This document shows, one piece after another, positions 12,864 through 24,210 of a stretch of DNA of 64,000 nucleotides (the stretch's first letter is position 1; every line of letters begins with the position of its first letter). Position numbers and translations under genes: made by a program. The notes beneath the pieces are model-generated. The model was not told where the DNA came from and did not search any database. It saw only the letters and a program-made list of their open reading frames with translations. The stretch comes from Ceratotherium simum simum (lineage: Eukaryota; Chordata; Mammalia; Perissodactyla; Rhinocerotidae): NCBI RefSeq assembly GCF_000283155.1, contig NW_004454180.1:15492478-15556477 (forward strand), written 5' to 3'.

Positions 12864-12914
12864 TGTGAATTCAAATAACATTGAATTCACAGGAAACACT
12901 GACTAGTGTTTCCT
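12864..12914. other. Two adjacent perfect inverted repeats (hairpins)
   Basis: First hairpin: 11-bp arm TGTGAATTCAA at 12864-12874, 6-base loop, perfect complement at 12881-12891. Second hairpin: 10-bp arm AGGAAACACT at 12891-12900, 4-base loop GACT, perfect complement at 12905-12914. The two stems share one base. No neighbouring gene or element explains them. Confidence 0.8.
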
Positions 12915-13820
12915 GGAGAATCTTCAAGAGGGTAACTTTCAGATAAAAATACCATAAAAGCAGTTCTGGCATAAGTTTTGGTGGTGAGTATTGAATATAT
13001 TTAATAAATGCATAACACTAAATGATGTAGATAAAAATAATGGAATAATATGCAAATGTCATGCAATGAAAAAAGTATGTAGTACAACTAAGAAAATTGT
13101 AAAGATAAGGAAATGCAGGTTTTGAGGCTGCACCCCCTTGGAGTGCCCTTATATAAGAGTGTATAAAATGTAGAATAACATTTATCAGAGTTACTCATAG
13201 ATATTAACTTGAAGTAAATTAGATGCTGGCCAGAAGGAAGGAAAGGGAAAGAAGAAGTTATTAGTAAATCTAATTATTACTTCTAGTAGAAAATATAGAA
13301 TATTTATAGAGAAGACTATATTAATATAATATTGTATATATGATGTGATCATCGTAAAAATTAATTTTTATTATTCCTTCAGGGTCTATTTGAAAGATAG
13401 CATTGAACTAATAGAAAATATATTTTAATAAATAGGAACTAAGTATTATATAAAAGTACCGCTAGAAAAAAATGCAAATCTTCTGAAATGTTAAAGTATG
13501 TACTAAAAAATAAACATATGGTGAAAGTATTTTATAGTATATTAATTATATATTTAAAACTTTCACTTATTTTCTATACTTGAATATGACCAAATGAAGA
13601 TGCGTTATATGAGCCATTGTAGTAATTAAGTGACCTATCTCCACAATTAAAAGAAAATCACGTTCGGATTTGTTAAAAAAGGAAAATCTAACTCAGCTGA
13701 ATATAAAAGATGCACCTAAAGAAAAGGAGATTCAGAATGATTAAAAATGAAAAGATAGGAAAAAATATACAGGGAACACAAATGAAAGCAAACTAAGAAT
13801 CACAATCTGGATAATAAAAA
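12915..13820. other. Unassigned AT-rich noncoding DNA
   Basis: A-rich sequence with no convincing gene. It runs up to the boundary of the Tigger element. Confidence 0.45.
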
Positions 13821-14423
13821 ATTAGTCTTAGCTTACTATAACTTTTTTACTTTATAAACTTTTTAATTTTCTAATTGATTCTTTTGTAATAACAGCTTAA
13901 AACACGAACACATTGCACAGCTCTACAAAAATATTTTTTCTTTATATCTTTATTCTTTAAGCTTTTTTCTATTTTTAAAATCATTTATTTATTTATTGTT
14001 TTACTTTTTAAACTAAGACACAAGCACACACATTAATCTAAGACTGAACAGGGGCAGTATCATCAATATCACTATCTTCCACCTCCACATCTTGTCACAG
14101 TGGAAGGCCTTCACTGGCAATAACACACATGAAGCTGTGATCTCCTATGGTAACAATGCCTTCTTCTGGAATGCCTCTTGAAGGACATGTCTGAGGCTCT
14201 TTTGGAGGAGGTGTCACTCTTTACAGAAATATGTCTATGATGGTTTCCTTAGTTTATTTCTTTTTTTCATTATAGATTTGCTTGTAAGCAGATAATGTAC
14301 CATAAACATGTCTTTCCATTAAGGAAAACCTTTTGCTGTTGGGGGTCTAGGTTTTCAAACTTTTTAAGGAGCTTGTTGAGTTCTGCAAAAGCTTCTGCCA
14401 AACCCTTCAACTGTGAATTTTGC

Positions 14424-14438
14424 GGGGGGGGGGGGGGG
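14424..14438 (+). repeat. G15 homopolymer
   Basis: Fifteen consecutive G on the plus strand, inside the Tigger pseudogene, where the minus strand encodes a run of prolines. Such runs are unstable and error-prone in sequencing, so the exact length is uncertain. Confidence 0.8.
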
Positions 14439-14746
14439 TCATCTTCTTTTTCTTCTCCTGCAGTTTCCTTTTCTCTTGCCTCTTCTTAAGCTATGCATTT
14501 CTGTTCCAGTTCCAATAACTCCTCATTAGTCAATTTCTCAGGCACCACCTCCAGGAGCTCCTCAAGTCATCCCTGTCCACACCGGGTTAAAGTTGTTTGC
14601 CATCTCAACCACAGCCTTGTTGATTTTTGCAACCTCCTAATCCTTGATACTTTGAAGTCATGGAGAGATCTCTTTAGTGTCTTCTTTCAGAAGCCATTCA
14701 TGCTTTTCTCAGTGACATCACCTCAAGCCCAAGCAAAGTTCTTGAT

Positions 14747-14810
14747 GCAATTGTAGATATTGTAATCCTTACAGAGTTGCAATTGTGGATATTGTAATCC
14801 TTCCAGAGTT
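14747..14810 (-). repeat. 32-bp tandem duplication inside the transposase
   Basis: Two head-to-tail copies (14747-14778 and 14779-14810) of a unit starting GCAATTGTAGATATTGTAAT differ at two positions. Since 32 is not a multiple of three, the second copy shifts the transposase frame. Confidence 0.9.
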
Positions 14811-15692
14811 GCATCAGTGTCTTCTCAGTGTCTTCCTCAATTGCAGCAATAGCCTGGGCAATTGTCCTCCTCAGGCAGTAGCCCTTAAAAGTTGCTATAA
14901 CTCCTTGATCAATTGGTTGGATCAAAGAGGTGGTGTTTGGAGGGAGAAATGCTGCCTTGATATTGGGATGAAGATCACCAATAAAAGAAGGATGTCTGGG
15001 AGCGTTATCAACAATAAGCAAAATCTTGAAAGGTATGTTTTTCTTCAAACAGTACTTTTCCATTTCTGGCATTGTAATTCAGGAGGGCATCTTGGAAGAC
15101 GAGCTGTGTCATCCATGACTTATTATTGCTCCTGTAGCACACTGGCAGTGTGTGCTTATTGATATGCTTGAAGGCCCTGGGGTTCTCACTGTGCCAGATC
15201 ACAAAGGGTTTCAATTTGTAGCCTGCAACATTGCTCCCAAGCAAGATTGTTATCCTGTCCTTAAAAGCCTTGAAACCTGGCATTGACTTGGCCTCCTTAT
15301 GGATGAAAGTCCTTTCAGGCATCTGTTTCTAGAATAAGGAGATCTCATCCATATTGAATATCTGCTCTGGCAAGTAATTTTCCTCCACAATCAGCTTATC
15401 TAGAGTTTCCAAAAATTCTTCAGCTGCCTTCACATCAGCACTTGCAGAGTCACAACTCATTTTCACATCATGTAGTGAATAATGATTCTTGAATTCTTGA
15501 AACCACCCAGAGCTAGCAATAAATTCAGGATCATAGTCAGGTTCAGTACTTTCTTTCAACATTACAAACAAACTTTTTGCTTTGGCTGTGGTCGTCATGG
15601 TTCTGAGAGGGATACATTATAATCTTATGAGACTACTGTCGTATATGGGATCTGTCATTGATGGAAACGTCCTTATGTGACACATAACTGTA

Positions 15693-16530
15693 AATATTTG
15701 TGGCTAAGAATTTTCCTTTGAGTATTGCTTTTAAAGTATTCCATAGATTTTAATATTATTTTCCTATTTTTTCTAAAAATTATTAATGTTGATTTGTATT
15801 TCTCCTTTAACATGAGTTATTTTATAAATAGCCTTGTAATGACCAGGTGGAAACAATTTGCTTAGGATTTGTTATTAATTTCTTGTTTATTTGCAGAGTT
15901 ACCAAAGAATAGTACCAGTAATTTTACATTTAACAAAATAAAATGAGGCTTTCTTTATGGTTAAATATATCCTCAATTTTTGTATATTTTCCACGGGTTC
16001 ATGAAAAGAAGACATGCTCTCTATTATGAAGGTGTACAATCATATTGGTTAATTTTATAGGTTGGTTTTTATAAGTGTTATCGACCAACTCAGACTAATA
16101 GAGATAAAGTCTATTATTAATAGTCTGTATTTGTGTCCTCTCTAATTTTCACCATATCAAAGTAGCTTCTAGATTTTGTATATATAAAATATATATTCAT
16201 AAGTGTTATGCCTTCTTTTTTAGTTGTAGCCTTTAACTTAATAACATGCACTTATTTCCTGAATTCTACCTTAATTAATAACAAGGTTACAATATATTTT
16301 TTCTTTCTGTTTACATTTGCCTAGTTCATGTTACCCATAATTTTATTTTTAATGTTTCTAAATCATTTATCTTTAGTTGTGTTTCTTGTAAATAGCAAAG
16401 ATTTAAATTTTTCTACTAATTAGTTTGAATAGTTTTCCTTTAATAGACGAGCTAAGCTTATTTCCATTTACTCTCATGATAGATGTATTTGGTCTTAATT
16501 CTGTTGTATTTATATGTGTATTTATTATCA
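15693..16530 (-). mobile_element. Decayed LINE-1 ORF2 fragment
   Basis: On the plus strand the text follows the reverse complement of the L1 ORF2 5' half: a TATTGCTTTTAAAGTATTCC segment, then a long T-rich stretch, then TTGTGTTTCTTGTAAATAGC and CCATTTACTCTCATGATAG. The last two correspond to the antisense of the endonuclease region. No frame is intact. A further short stretch at 16870-16960 may be the continuation beyond the repeat array. Confidence 0.55.
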
Positions 16531-16534
16531 GCAG

Positions 16535-16860
16535 ATGCTTGGTCTTGTACAAAACATCCAGAAGACATTTGGTCCACACAAAAATTCTTTGATATTTGGT
16601 CCTGTCTAAAATGTCCATAAGATATTTGGTCCATAAGGCATTTGGTGTACATCAAAAGGTCCTTGACATTTGGTCCTGTTCAAAACATCCATGAGCATAT
16701 TTGGTCCATACTGAATGGTTTTGGCCAGGACCAAATATCAAGGACATTTGCGCATGGACCAAATGTCTCCATGGACGTTCTTCAGGAACTTTTTGGTGTG
16801 AACCAAGTGTCTGATGGACGTTTTGGACAAGACCAAATTTCCTGCAAGGACTTTTGCTTA
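16535..16860. repeat. Short-unit array that inverts on itself (palindromic array)
   Basis: A degenerate unit of about 27-31 bp containing ATTTGGTCC recurs at 16567, 16594, 16624, 16668 and 16699. After a centre near 16715 the complement GGACCAAAT appears at 16728 and 16756, and with one mismatch at 16830. The accompanying motif CAAAACATCCATGAG on the left is matched by its inverse, ATGGACGTTTTGGACA, on the right. The whole array can fold into one long imperfect hairpin. I cannot assign it to a named family. A foldback DNA transposon or a minisatellite with an inversion would both fit. Confidence 0.75.
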
Positions 16861-16960
16861 CAACAGTTCATTTGCCATCTTTATGCTTTGATAAATCTGT
16901 GGATTTATTCTAGTTATAACATTATCCCTTCTCCTCTCAACCTATAGACTAATTATAAAA

Positions 16961-18149
16961 ATCCAAGGTTAGTGTCTTTCAGAGTTTCTTCTCGTGGCCT
17001 CAAATGTGGTTTAAAACAACATTTAAGGGAAAGAGAAATGGGGACAGTTCATCTGGCACTGCCTGACACCTACAATTTAAAGCTATATGTTCAATAGAGC
17101 TCTTAATGAACATGAAACAAAACTGTCTTTTCAATTTAACGTCCCTGTCCTCCCTGCCAGCTAATATGGCTAAGAAAGCCAATAAAAGCAGTAAAATATG
17201 CTCTAATATCTAAAAAGCATGCATATCAATTTTCTTTTTCTGTATGATTGAATCTTTGACTCAGTCATTTCTAATTGCTAAGGACTCAGGAAGCCAGTCC
17301 CCTGTTTGCTGAGGCTGTCAAGTTCTACCATCCGTGTGCTAGGACTGTAATTCAAGCACTAATGAGTCCTCAAGTCTATGCCTGCAGCTCTAACTTAAAA
17401 TAAAAATACTATGTATAGGGTCATCATCAGCTCCAGTTAATCAGACAAGATTGTTGCAAATCTCATGCAACAATCCCTTACCAAATTCTAAACTTTAAAG
17501 CTTCCCTTAATATGGTTCAATCCCAGGTATTTTGCTTCCCAAATGGCTCTCTGAGTGAATTTATTGAAGTTCTTAGTCTTTGCACCAGAAGCTGACAATA
17601 TTCCCTTTGTAAATAACTAATTTGAAACCAATTAAGAGATGAAGTCAGGCAGCTGGAGACTAATCTGAAATCAGGTAGATTAACACATTATACAGCACAA
17701 AGATATTAATATGGAAAACATAGCTTACCGTGTAAACTAAATAGTCTTCTTAGCTCTCTGCCAGCGTGAATTTCCCCACTGGTCAGAAACAGTGCTGGAA
17801 AACTATTAACTTCACTCATAGATGCCTGCACTGCTTATATCATGGAATAACAAATCAGGCTACAAGAATTTTGCAGGCAGGCAGATTCCTAAAGGAAAGA
17901 AAGATGCTGAGTCAAACGTAGTTACCAATATCTGCAAAACTCACGAATCATGCAGCTCGCCCTTTCACCAACTGATAGAAGTGAGAGAATGGGGTAAAAG
18001 GCCAAGGCTATAGTAGATGCCTGTCAACATGGAATCATAAAGCATGTAGAAGAAGCATCCTTTCACAACATTCGCCAATTCCCCTCTTCCACCACGCTTC
18101 TTACTTCCCATTTCTTCCTTCTTGCTTCATTTCTACCTGAAAAATATCC
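16961..18149. other. Unassigned noncoding DNA, locally less AT-rich
   Basis: I see no gene. The parts at 17020-17170 and 17280-17400 are less AT-rich and free of obvious repeats, so they are the likeliest places here for conserved noncoding sequence, but nothing in the sequence proves function. Confidence 0.35.
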
Positions 18150-18930
18150 TTCAGAAGTCCATTAATGTGGTTCAGTGAGGGATATTCTCAGTATTCTTTT
18201 GTCTTAAAATGTCTTTATTTGCCCTCACTCTTGAATAACAGTTTACAAGTATATAGAATTCTAGATTGATAATTTTTTTCAGCACTCTGATAATACCGAA
18301 AAATCTTAAGGCATCGATTGTTGTGTAAAGACAACTAGTAAATGTTGTTAGTATGACTGTTATTCTGTTAATTTGAAATTTTTTCCTGATATTTTTGAAG
18401 ATCTTTCTCTTTAGGCTTAATGTTCTTCAGTTTTGTTACAATGTATCTAACAGTGGATTTCTGAATTTATCGTGAGCAACATATTTTCCAAATATGAAGA
18501 TTCATGGCTCTATTAAAGCTAGTCATTTTCTCTATCAACTTATATCTTTTTTTACATTTTTTACTTTGTCTTAAATGCTCTTATTTCTGTGTTGTTCCTA
18601 TTTATTATTTCTTTTTACCTTTATCTTTTTTATCTTTTTAATCTCTGGACTTTAAACTTAGGATTTCCTCTACTTTGACTTCCAAATTGTTAATTTTATG
18701 CTCAATTGTCCATTATAGAATTTTTTTGTACCCATTCACTTTTTCAATTCCATTATAAGACTTTTTCATGTATAAAATTTCTGGGTTTTTTTCTAAGTAG
18801 GCATCTTCTTTTTTCACAGTATCTTACTTTTTACTATGGTTTCTATTTTATATCAATTAAATTTTAAACATATTGTATAGCTTTAGTATTTTTTATCTAG
18901 AATTCTTAGATGAATTTATTTGCAATGTGA
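18150..18930 (-). mobile_element. Decayed LINE (HAL1/L1 ORF1 region)
   Basis: On the plus strand this follows the antisense of a mammalian LINE ORF1: AAAATGTCTTTATTTGCCCT, then TATATAGAATTCTAGATTGA and TTTTTTCAGCACTCTGATAA, then a T-rich stretch with GCTCAATTGTCCATTATAGA. The order is as expected for the family. The frame is destroyed. Confidence 0.55.
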
Positions 18931-19629
18931 TGTGTGTTGATGTTATAGTACCATCTCAAGCGGTTTATAAAGTTTTATGAACTTATTTTTAGCAAAGTTG
19001 TTTTATTTTTCTGTGGGAGTCTAATGAATTCTGAGTTGTTGAAGTATAAGTTCTACCAGGTTTTTCGCCAGTTCAGATTTCAAATGGTAAGCTAGTGATG
19101 TGAAAAAGCAAAGACCATGTGAGTCCTTTCTGGTGACAGACAGTGGCAGATACTTTCAGTTTCCAGACACAGCAGTGGCAGCAGTTCCAGATGTAAGATC
19201 AGAGTCCATCTAGGAAGTAGTAAGGGTAGAGAGTAGGAAAATTAGTGCATGTGCCCAGGAGCCGTGCTGGTGGCATCTACATTAAACTAGTCCTGATTTT
19301 GATTGTTGGTCTCATTTGAACATTTTTCTTGTTCCCTGCTCCTGCTTAAATTTCTTACAATTACAAATTTTGGTAGATGCAAAATTGTTTTATGTTTACT
19401 ATTCCAATTATCAATGTGTGTAGCAGTATTTATTTTATTATCGAAATAAATTAATTTTTTTTAATTATAGCATTAGATAGTTTATGGCTTGGATTTAAGA
19501 GCTATGCTAACAAAAGTACAATTTTGTTTTCATTTGATGTTATATTTGAAATTATATGAGTTACATTTGAAAATAATATAAATCCACTCTAATTAGTAAA
19601 CTTATTTTTCTTGTAAAGAAATATCCATT
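18931..19629. other. Unassigned noncoding DNA
   Basis: It may include the 5' region of the neighbouring minus-strand LINE, but I could not confirm this. No gene is visible. Confidence 0.35.
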
Positions 19630-20180
19630 CACACCATCAGTGATACTGACTGCATGATATTCCATTGTTGAAATATATCAAAATATCAAAACTTGTTGAA
19701 CCTATTCGCAAGTAGAAGACAATTGGGTAATATCCAATCTTTTTCTATTAAAAGCAACGAATTATAGCCTGGTAAGCAAATATGTTTAAGTAAAGCTATG
19801 AAAATTCTTATAGTGGGATATTATACTTTTAAATTTAAAATTATGTTTATAAATAAATTTTTATAACATGTAACAAAAGCACATTATAAAATTATACACT
19901 GTTCAAATTAGATTGTGTGAAGAAAAAATCCTGAAGAAAATAAATTTTAAAAATAACTGTGGTTGTCTGTTGGTGTAATTTTTCAATGTTTCTCATGATT
20001 ATTTACTCTTTATGTTTATTCTGATATTCTGCAATTACTGTGAGATTATTTGAACAAGTTTGTTAAAGTTAAATTCTGAACATTGCTTATATTTTTGCAT
20101 GGAAATGTCTGCATTTTACTGCAGATTGATTTTTAGAAATAGAATTACTGTATTAAAGGTATAAATCTTTTAAAGAAAAC
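19630..20180 (-). mobile_element. Possible very old LINE-1 3' fragment
   Basis: Phrases such as GCATGATATTCCATTGTTGA, AATTGGGTAATATCCAATCT and, later, AGAAATAGAATTACTG resemble the antisense of the L1 ORF2 end. The match is patchy. Confidence 0.35.
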
Positions 20181-21862
20181 TTTCATATTCAGTTAACATG
20201 TTTATTTCAGTGTTTAGAATATAACATTTGAATTAAGTATGTTGTTTGAGTTTAGATATCTTATTTTTACAAAAATGTAATGATCCAATTATAAAATAGA
20301 AATGGAAATGAAGAATCTACTTTATAAATACTACTTATTGGAGACAGTTTTCCAGTAAAGGAAAACTAGTGGGCTACATTGGAGCGGAAGGCTGGGTCTA
20401 AAGAAGTTTACTTTTGTGTTTTCTTTCTACTGTTTTGTTTTTGCATTTTATTAGCTAAAGAAATCATTCATATTTGAAAGAAGCCACTCCATAAGAAGCG
20501 ATAGACTATTATAAAAAAAGAGAAAACAATTAAGAAAATATCTGAATAAATTATTGGAAAAAGGGTAGCAACATGATCAAAAATTATTTTTAACATCAGG
20601 GCTCTAGTTGAAAAAGCTGCCTGCAATGGTTGTGTTAAACAGGTTAACTTTCTTCTATTATGTCTGGCCCCTGTAAAAAGATAATTTTAGGTCATTCACT
20701 ACTTTTAATTTTTTTAATTAACTTCATATTTTAGCTGCCACCTTGTTGGATGGTGACTTTTTTGGTATTTTCACAAATGTAAAAAACATTATTCATTAAC
20801 ATATCAGTATGTCAATGTCTTCCTTAATGTGAATATATTTTAACAATCTGTTGTGAATATGTAATATCCTATGAAAGACTAATAAAAATTGCAGTTGGAG
20901 AATTTATATTTTTCACCTTTGATTTCATAAAGCAAATTTGGTACTTTATTTCACTTGAATCCATAGAAGCATAACAGGCAACTTGCAAAAGATTTTGCAC
21001 ATCTGTTAAAATGCAACTGGTCTGTGCTGTCCACCACAGTGAAGTGCAAAGGATTCCACCACAGACTATTTTTCCAGATTGTTAATTCCCTTCCCAGATG
21101 GCACTGCAGACGGCTTCATGGAGTGTATGACTTTTTTAGCCAATTCAAGAAAAATTCTATTCCAAGAAGAAAATCTCTATTCTAAGTAGTGACATGAAAT
21201 ACAGAGATCTTAGCCTGAGCTCTTTCTCGTCACTATATCACCCGATCTGGTACATTATTAGTCAATGGCGTATTCTTCTTCGTGGAAAGAAAGGTGAGAG
21301 AAGGCCCTTACATTTATCAGGGATGTGGCATTCATGGAACATAAATTATATTTGTAAACCAATCAATTTTCTAATCCATTTTATTTCTCCATTATTATAG
21401 TCTCTTTCTAAATATATAAAACTTAACAAGAAAGCTGTATGGATACTAATATGCAGATACAATTTATACATGTCCATATAAAATAAGATCTAGCCTTTTT
21501 GTATATTGATTTTTGTTATAGAGAAAAGAGAGAACCATTTTTAAATGGGGAGAAAATCCAGAAGATTATAAAAGAAGAAACTCTGACATTTTGTAAGTTC
21601 TAAAAGAATATACAAATTATACATATCAATACTTATCATTTTGCATTTTATGGAGGCTTAGTTTGAGAATCAGTTCTTTGCCAGTGTCAAATAAATAGAA
21701 AATTAGTATACATTTCCTAGAGTATATATTCTTAAAAAAATAAGTTTGGTGCAACATTAAAAGTGATATACTATAAAATTAAAATATGAATTTGTAGGTT
21801 TTAATCTAAAACACCTTAAAGAATTGTTGAATTAAAGAGCTCCCTTTATCTCCATAATCTCA
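20181..21862. other. Unassigned AT-rich noncoding DNA
   Basis: I recognise no gene. The part at 20975-21130 is less AT-rich and repeat-free by eye. Confidence 0.4.
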
Positions 21863-22018
21863 GACCCAAGGCACAGATGCAGGCAGCCTAGGGAAGAAAC
21901 TAGGAAACGCATACCTTATCCGTGTGCCCAATCTTCGGGTGTCACCCATTGGTCAAATACAAGGAGGCCAAGAAGGCAAGGCTGTCCACTTTGCAGGTCA
22001 ACTTCTCTGAAGATGATG
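21863..22018 (+). other. Exon-like segment (weak candidate)
   Basis: A pyrimidine-rich stretch ending CCATAATCTCAG precedes 21863, as at a splice acceptor. GATGAG followed by GTGAGA at 22019 looks like a strong donor. The 156 bases between are richer in GC than the surroundings. One frame is open from the TAG at 21901-21903 to beyond the donor, and the segment LSTLQVNFSEDDEV is acidic and protein-like. A second frame is open over the first 140 bases. I do not recognise the peptide. It may be a real exon, an exon relic, or coincidence. Confidence 0.2.
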
Positions 22019-22351
22019 AGGTGAGACGGGTGGATAATAAATCAGAAGAGGCACAGAAAAGTAGAGTGAAAATGTGGGTGACTTTTTTTTTAAATGAAAA
22101 TCAATGAATGCTTCTAGTTGTTCTAGGTTTGGTTTCTATATTTTTGTTCAACGTAAACACCAATTTCATACGAGAATCAGCACTTTACCAATCTTTGGCA
22201 TCATCTGACTTGAATGTCAGCTCTAGAATGTAGGAAATAGAGAGGAAAAAAAGAGGTATATTAATTTGAAGAGAAATGTTTTGAATATAAGGCTAGCTTG
22301 TATGATCTGAAGGTGAGGAATTTATATGGAGCATGGCATTATCCTCTAAAT

Positions 22352-22691
22352 CAAGGACCAGCAAACTTTTTTGTAAAGAGTCAGATAGTAAATATTTAAG
22401 GCTTTGTGGGTTATATGGTCACTGTCACAACTACTAATTTTTGCCCTTCTAGCCCAAAAGCAGCCATCGACTTCAAGTAGGCAAGTGAACATTACTCTAT
22501 GCCAATAAACTTTCATTTATGGACACTGAAATTTACATTTCATGTAATTTTCATATGTCACAAAATCATATTTTTCTTTTGATTTATTTCCAACCATTTT
22601 AAAATGTAAAAAGCATTGTTAGCTCTTGAAATGTACAAAAATCAAAGAACAGGCCAGATTTGGCATTCAGCCTGTAGTTTGCTGATCCTTG
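22352..22691 (+). mobile_element. hAT-Charlie nonautonomous DNA transposon (MER58-like)
   Basis: The left end reads CAAGGACCAGCAAACTTTTT and the right end GTAGTTTGCTGATCCTTG, which are imperfect terminal inverted repeats. It has 7-of-8 matching 8-bp target duplications, CTCTAAAT (22344-22351) and CTCTTAAT (22692-22699). The interior has the diagnostic AAGAGTCAGATAGTAAATAT. No transposase is encoded. The exact subfamily name is from memory. Confidence 0.8.
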
Positions 22692-23955
22692 CTCTTAATT
22701 AATGGTCTCCAAAGTCAGGTATGCAGTGTTGGGGTGGGGAGGGATGTGACGACAGGAAGACAATCCACTGGAGAGCCGTCATATATAGTTTTTCTACTTT
22801 TATTCCATATTTTATTTTTGTATTTTTTATAATATAAATATATGTTTAATATAGCAATGGATGATAAATAAGTTTATAAAGCGAATTTTAAAATTTATTT
22901 TAGCTAATAGAAAACACAATCCAAAATTTTGCTCACTGCTGCCCTAATATAGCTTTTACCTGTTGGTATAAGTAACACTTGTTGGACCCAGAAGTATGTA
23001 TGCTAGATGAGATACAAAGTTTTCGTAATAATTACCAACAACTGCTGGTCTCCCAATCTCCAGGAAAATTGCAAGGGTGACATGTCATCTTGAGTTTTCC
23101 TTGTATATTGCACATTCTCCATCTCTAACTATTTGACATTTTAGTTTGTCTTTCAGTGTTTTTCTCATTAGCCAACTCCAGAAGTGTTTTAATGTGTCTC
23201 TTCCTATCAACCCTATTTGGCAGAAATTATCCTCTGCCCTTCTCTTTCTCCATTTTCCAATTCCAGGCTGAGTGAAAGAAAGCACTGTTCTAACACATGC
23301 ATAATTTTTAAGAAATCCTGAAAATGCCTCCTACTGAGGTAAATGGCTTGGAAGGGTAAGTTGATGAGTGTTCTCTTTTATTTGTTTCAATTTTATCACT
23401 GAAATACATCATCTGAAAATGAAAATGGGGGAGGGGGTGTTGGAGGTTTGAATAGAGAGGAGACCCTGTTATGGGACATAGAAATCCCCCATATAGCTTT
23501 TTTAAATCTGAGTGATTCACCATGGAGCTTCAGCAGGACAATCCAGGGTGGCCTTTGGACCCCCAGATTGAGTTCTCTTCACTTTACAACTGGTGCAAGC
23601 TGAAAATATCTCCTTATTCTTTTTTTTATGTAATCAGCAGTGCTGTGTAAACTTAGTTTACCTGGACCCATTCAATTTTTCATTGAATGAAGTGTAATAT
23701 AAAAAATCATTTTCTCCCTTTTCAGCAAGTGGATTTTAACTAAGCATATATGTTCTGAGTCACACTTTTTATTTTTGAAGGAAGACCCATGCTCTCCATT
23801 AGATATTCACAGATTTCATCTTTATTCTTTCCCTGTGTAGATTCTCTAATGTTATCAGAAAATCATCTCCCCCAGTAATTCAACCCTTTTACTCCTACTT
23901 CATTATTTTTTTCTACTCAATTGTATCATTCCCATCAGGCTAAAAAAAGTTGTTT
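22692..23955. other. Unassigned noncoding DNA
   Basis: No gene or transposon recognised. Confidence 0.45.
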
Positions 23956-24196
23956 AGGTGCTGGCCCCATGGCGTAGTGGTTAAGTTTGGTACATTCCGC
24001 TTCAGAGGTCTGGGCTCCCGGGTTCGGATCCCAGGCGCAGACTTACACCACTCATCAGCTATGCTGTGGTGGCGACCCACATATAAAGTAGAGGAAGATT
24101 GGCACAGATGTTAGCTCAGGGTTAATCTTCCTCAAGGAAAAAACGAGGAAGACTAGCAGCAAATTCTGGCTCGGGGCTAATCTTTCTCAGCAAGAA
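23956..24196 (+). mobile_element. ERE-type tRNA-derived SINE
   Basis: It has RNA polymerase III promoter boxes of tRNA type: A-box TGGCGTAGTGG (23970-23980) and B-box GGTTCGGATCC (24021-24031). The body carries the family segments CACATATAAAGTAGAGGAAG and ATGTTAGCTCAGGG. A 14-bp target-site duplication AAAAAAAGTTGTTT flanks it exactly (23942-23955 and 24197-24210). The family is specific to odd-toed ungulates. Confidence 0.95.
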
Positions 24197-24210
24197 AAAA
24201 AAAGTTGTTT

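Larger units (their letters stand above)
14038..15598 (-). pseudogene. Tigger transposase pseudogene (DDD/DDE domain)
   Basis: Three overlapping minus-strand frames read through a pogo-type DDE transposase. The catalytic acids are visible: Asp in NMDE (codon at 15347-15349), Asp in IVDNAPRHP (15007-15009) and Asp in QPIDQG (14908-14910). The acidic C-terminal tail ends with a stop at 14038-14040. The N-terminal CENP-B-like helix-turn-helix domains are absent. Damage includes an in-frame stop where the family has a Trp, between NMDEISLF and KQMPERT (about 15327), a frameshift near 15010-15072, a frame-breaking 32-bp tandem duplication at 14747-14810, and a proline-coding homopolymer at 14424-14438. 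The product would have cut and pasted Tigger DNA in the nucleus. This copy is dead. Confidence 0.85.
13821..15690 (-). mobile_element. Tigger-family DNA transposon (pogo group), inactive
   Basis: The element lies on the minus strand. Its 5' end is at 15690, where the terminal sequence begins CAGTTATGTGTCACATAAGG on the minus strand and abuts a TA dinucleotide (15691-15692), the standard Tc1/mariner/pogo target. The 3' part (13821-14037) resembles the AT-rich 3' flank of Tigger1-like elements, but I could not see a matching inverted repeat at the 3' end, so the left boundary is approximate. The usual 5' UTR and N-terminal DNA-binding part are missing: the terminal sequence runs almost directly into the middle of the transposase at about 15600. 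Confidence 0.85.

Noticed and set aside
16535..16860. CRISPR-like array of regularly spaced repeats
   Set aside because: Spacing varies from 27 to 44 bp, units are degenerate and occur in both orientations, there are no unique spacers, and the DNA is clearly mammalian.
23956..24040. Functional tRNA gene at the SINE head
   Set aside because: A- and B-boxes are present, but the sequence does not fold as a full cloverleaf and is followed by the ERE body, tail and target duplication.
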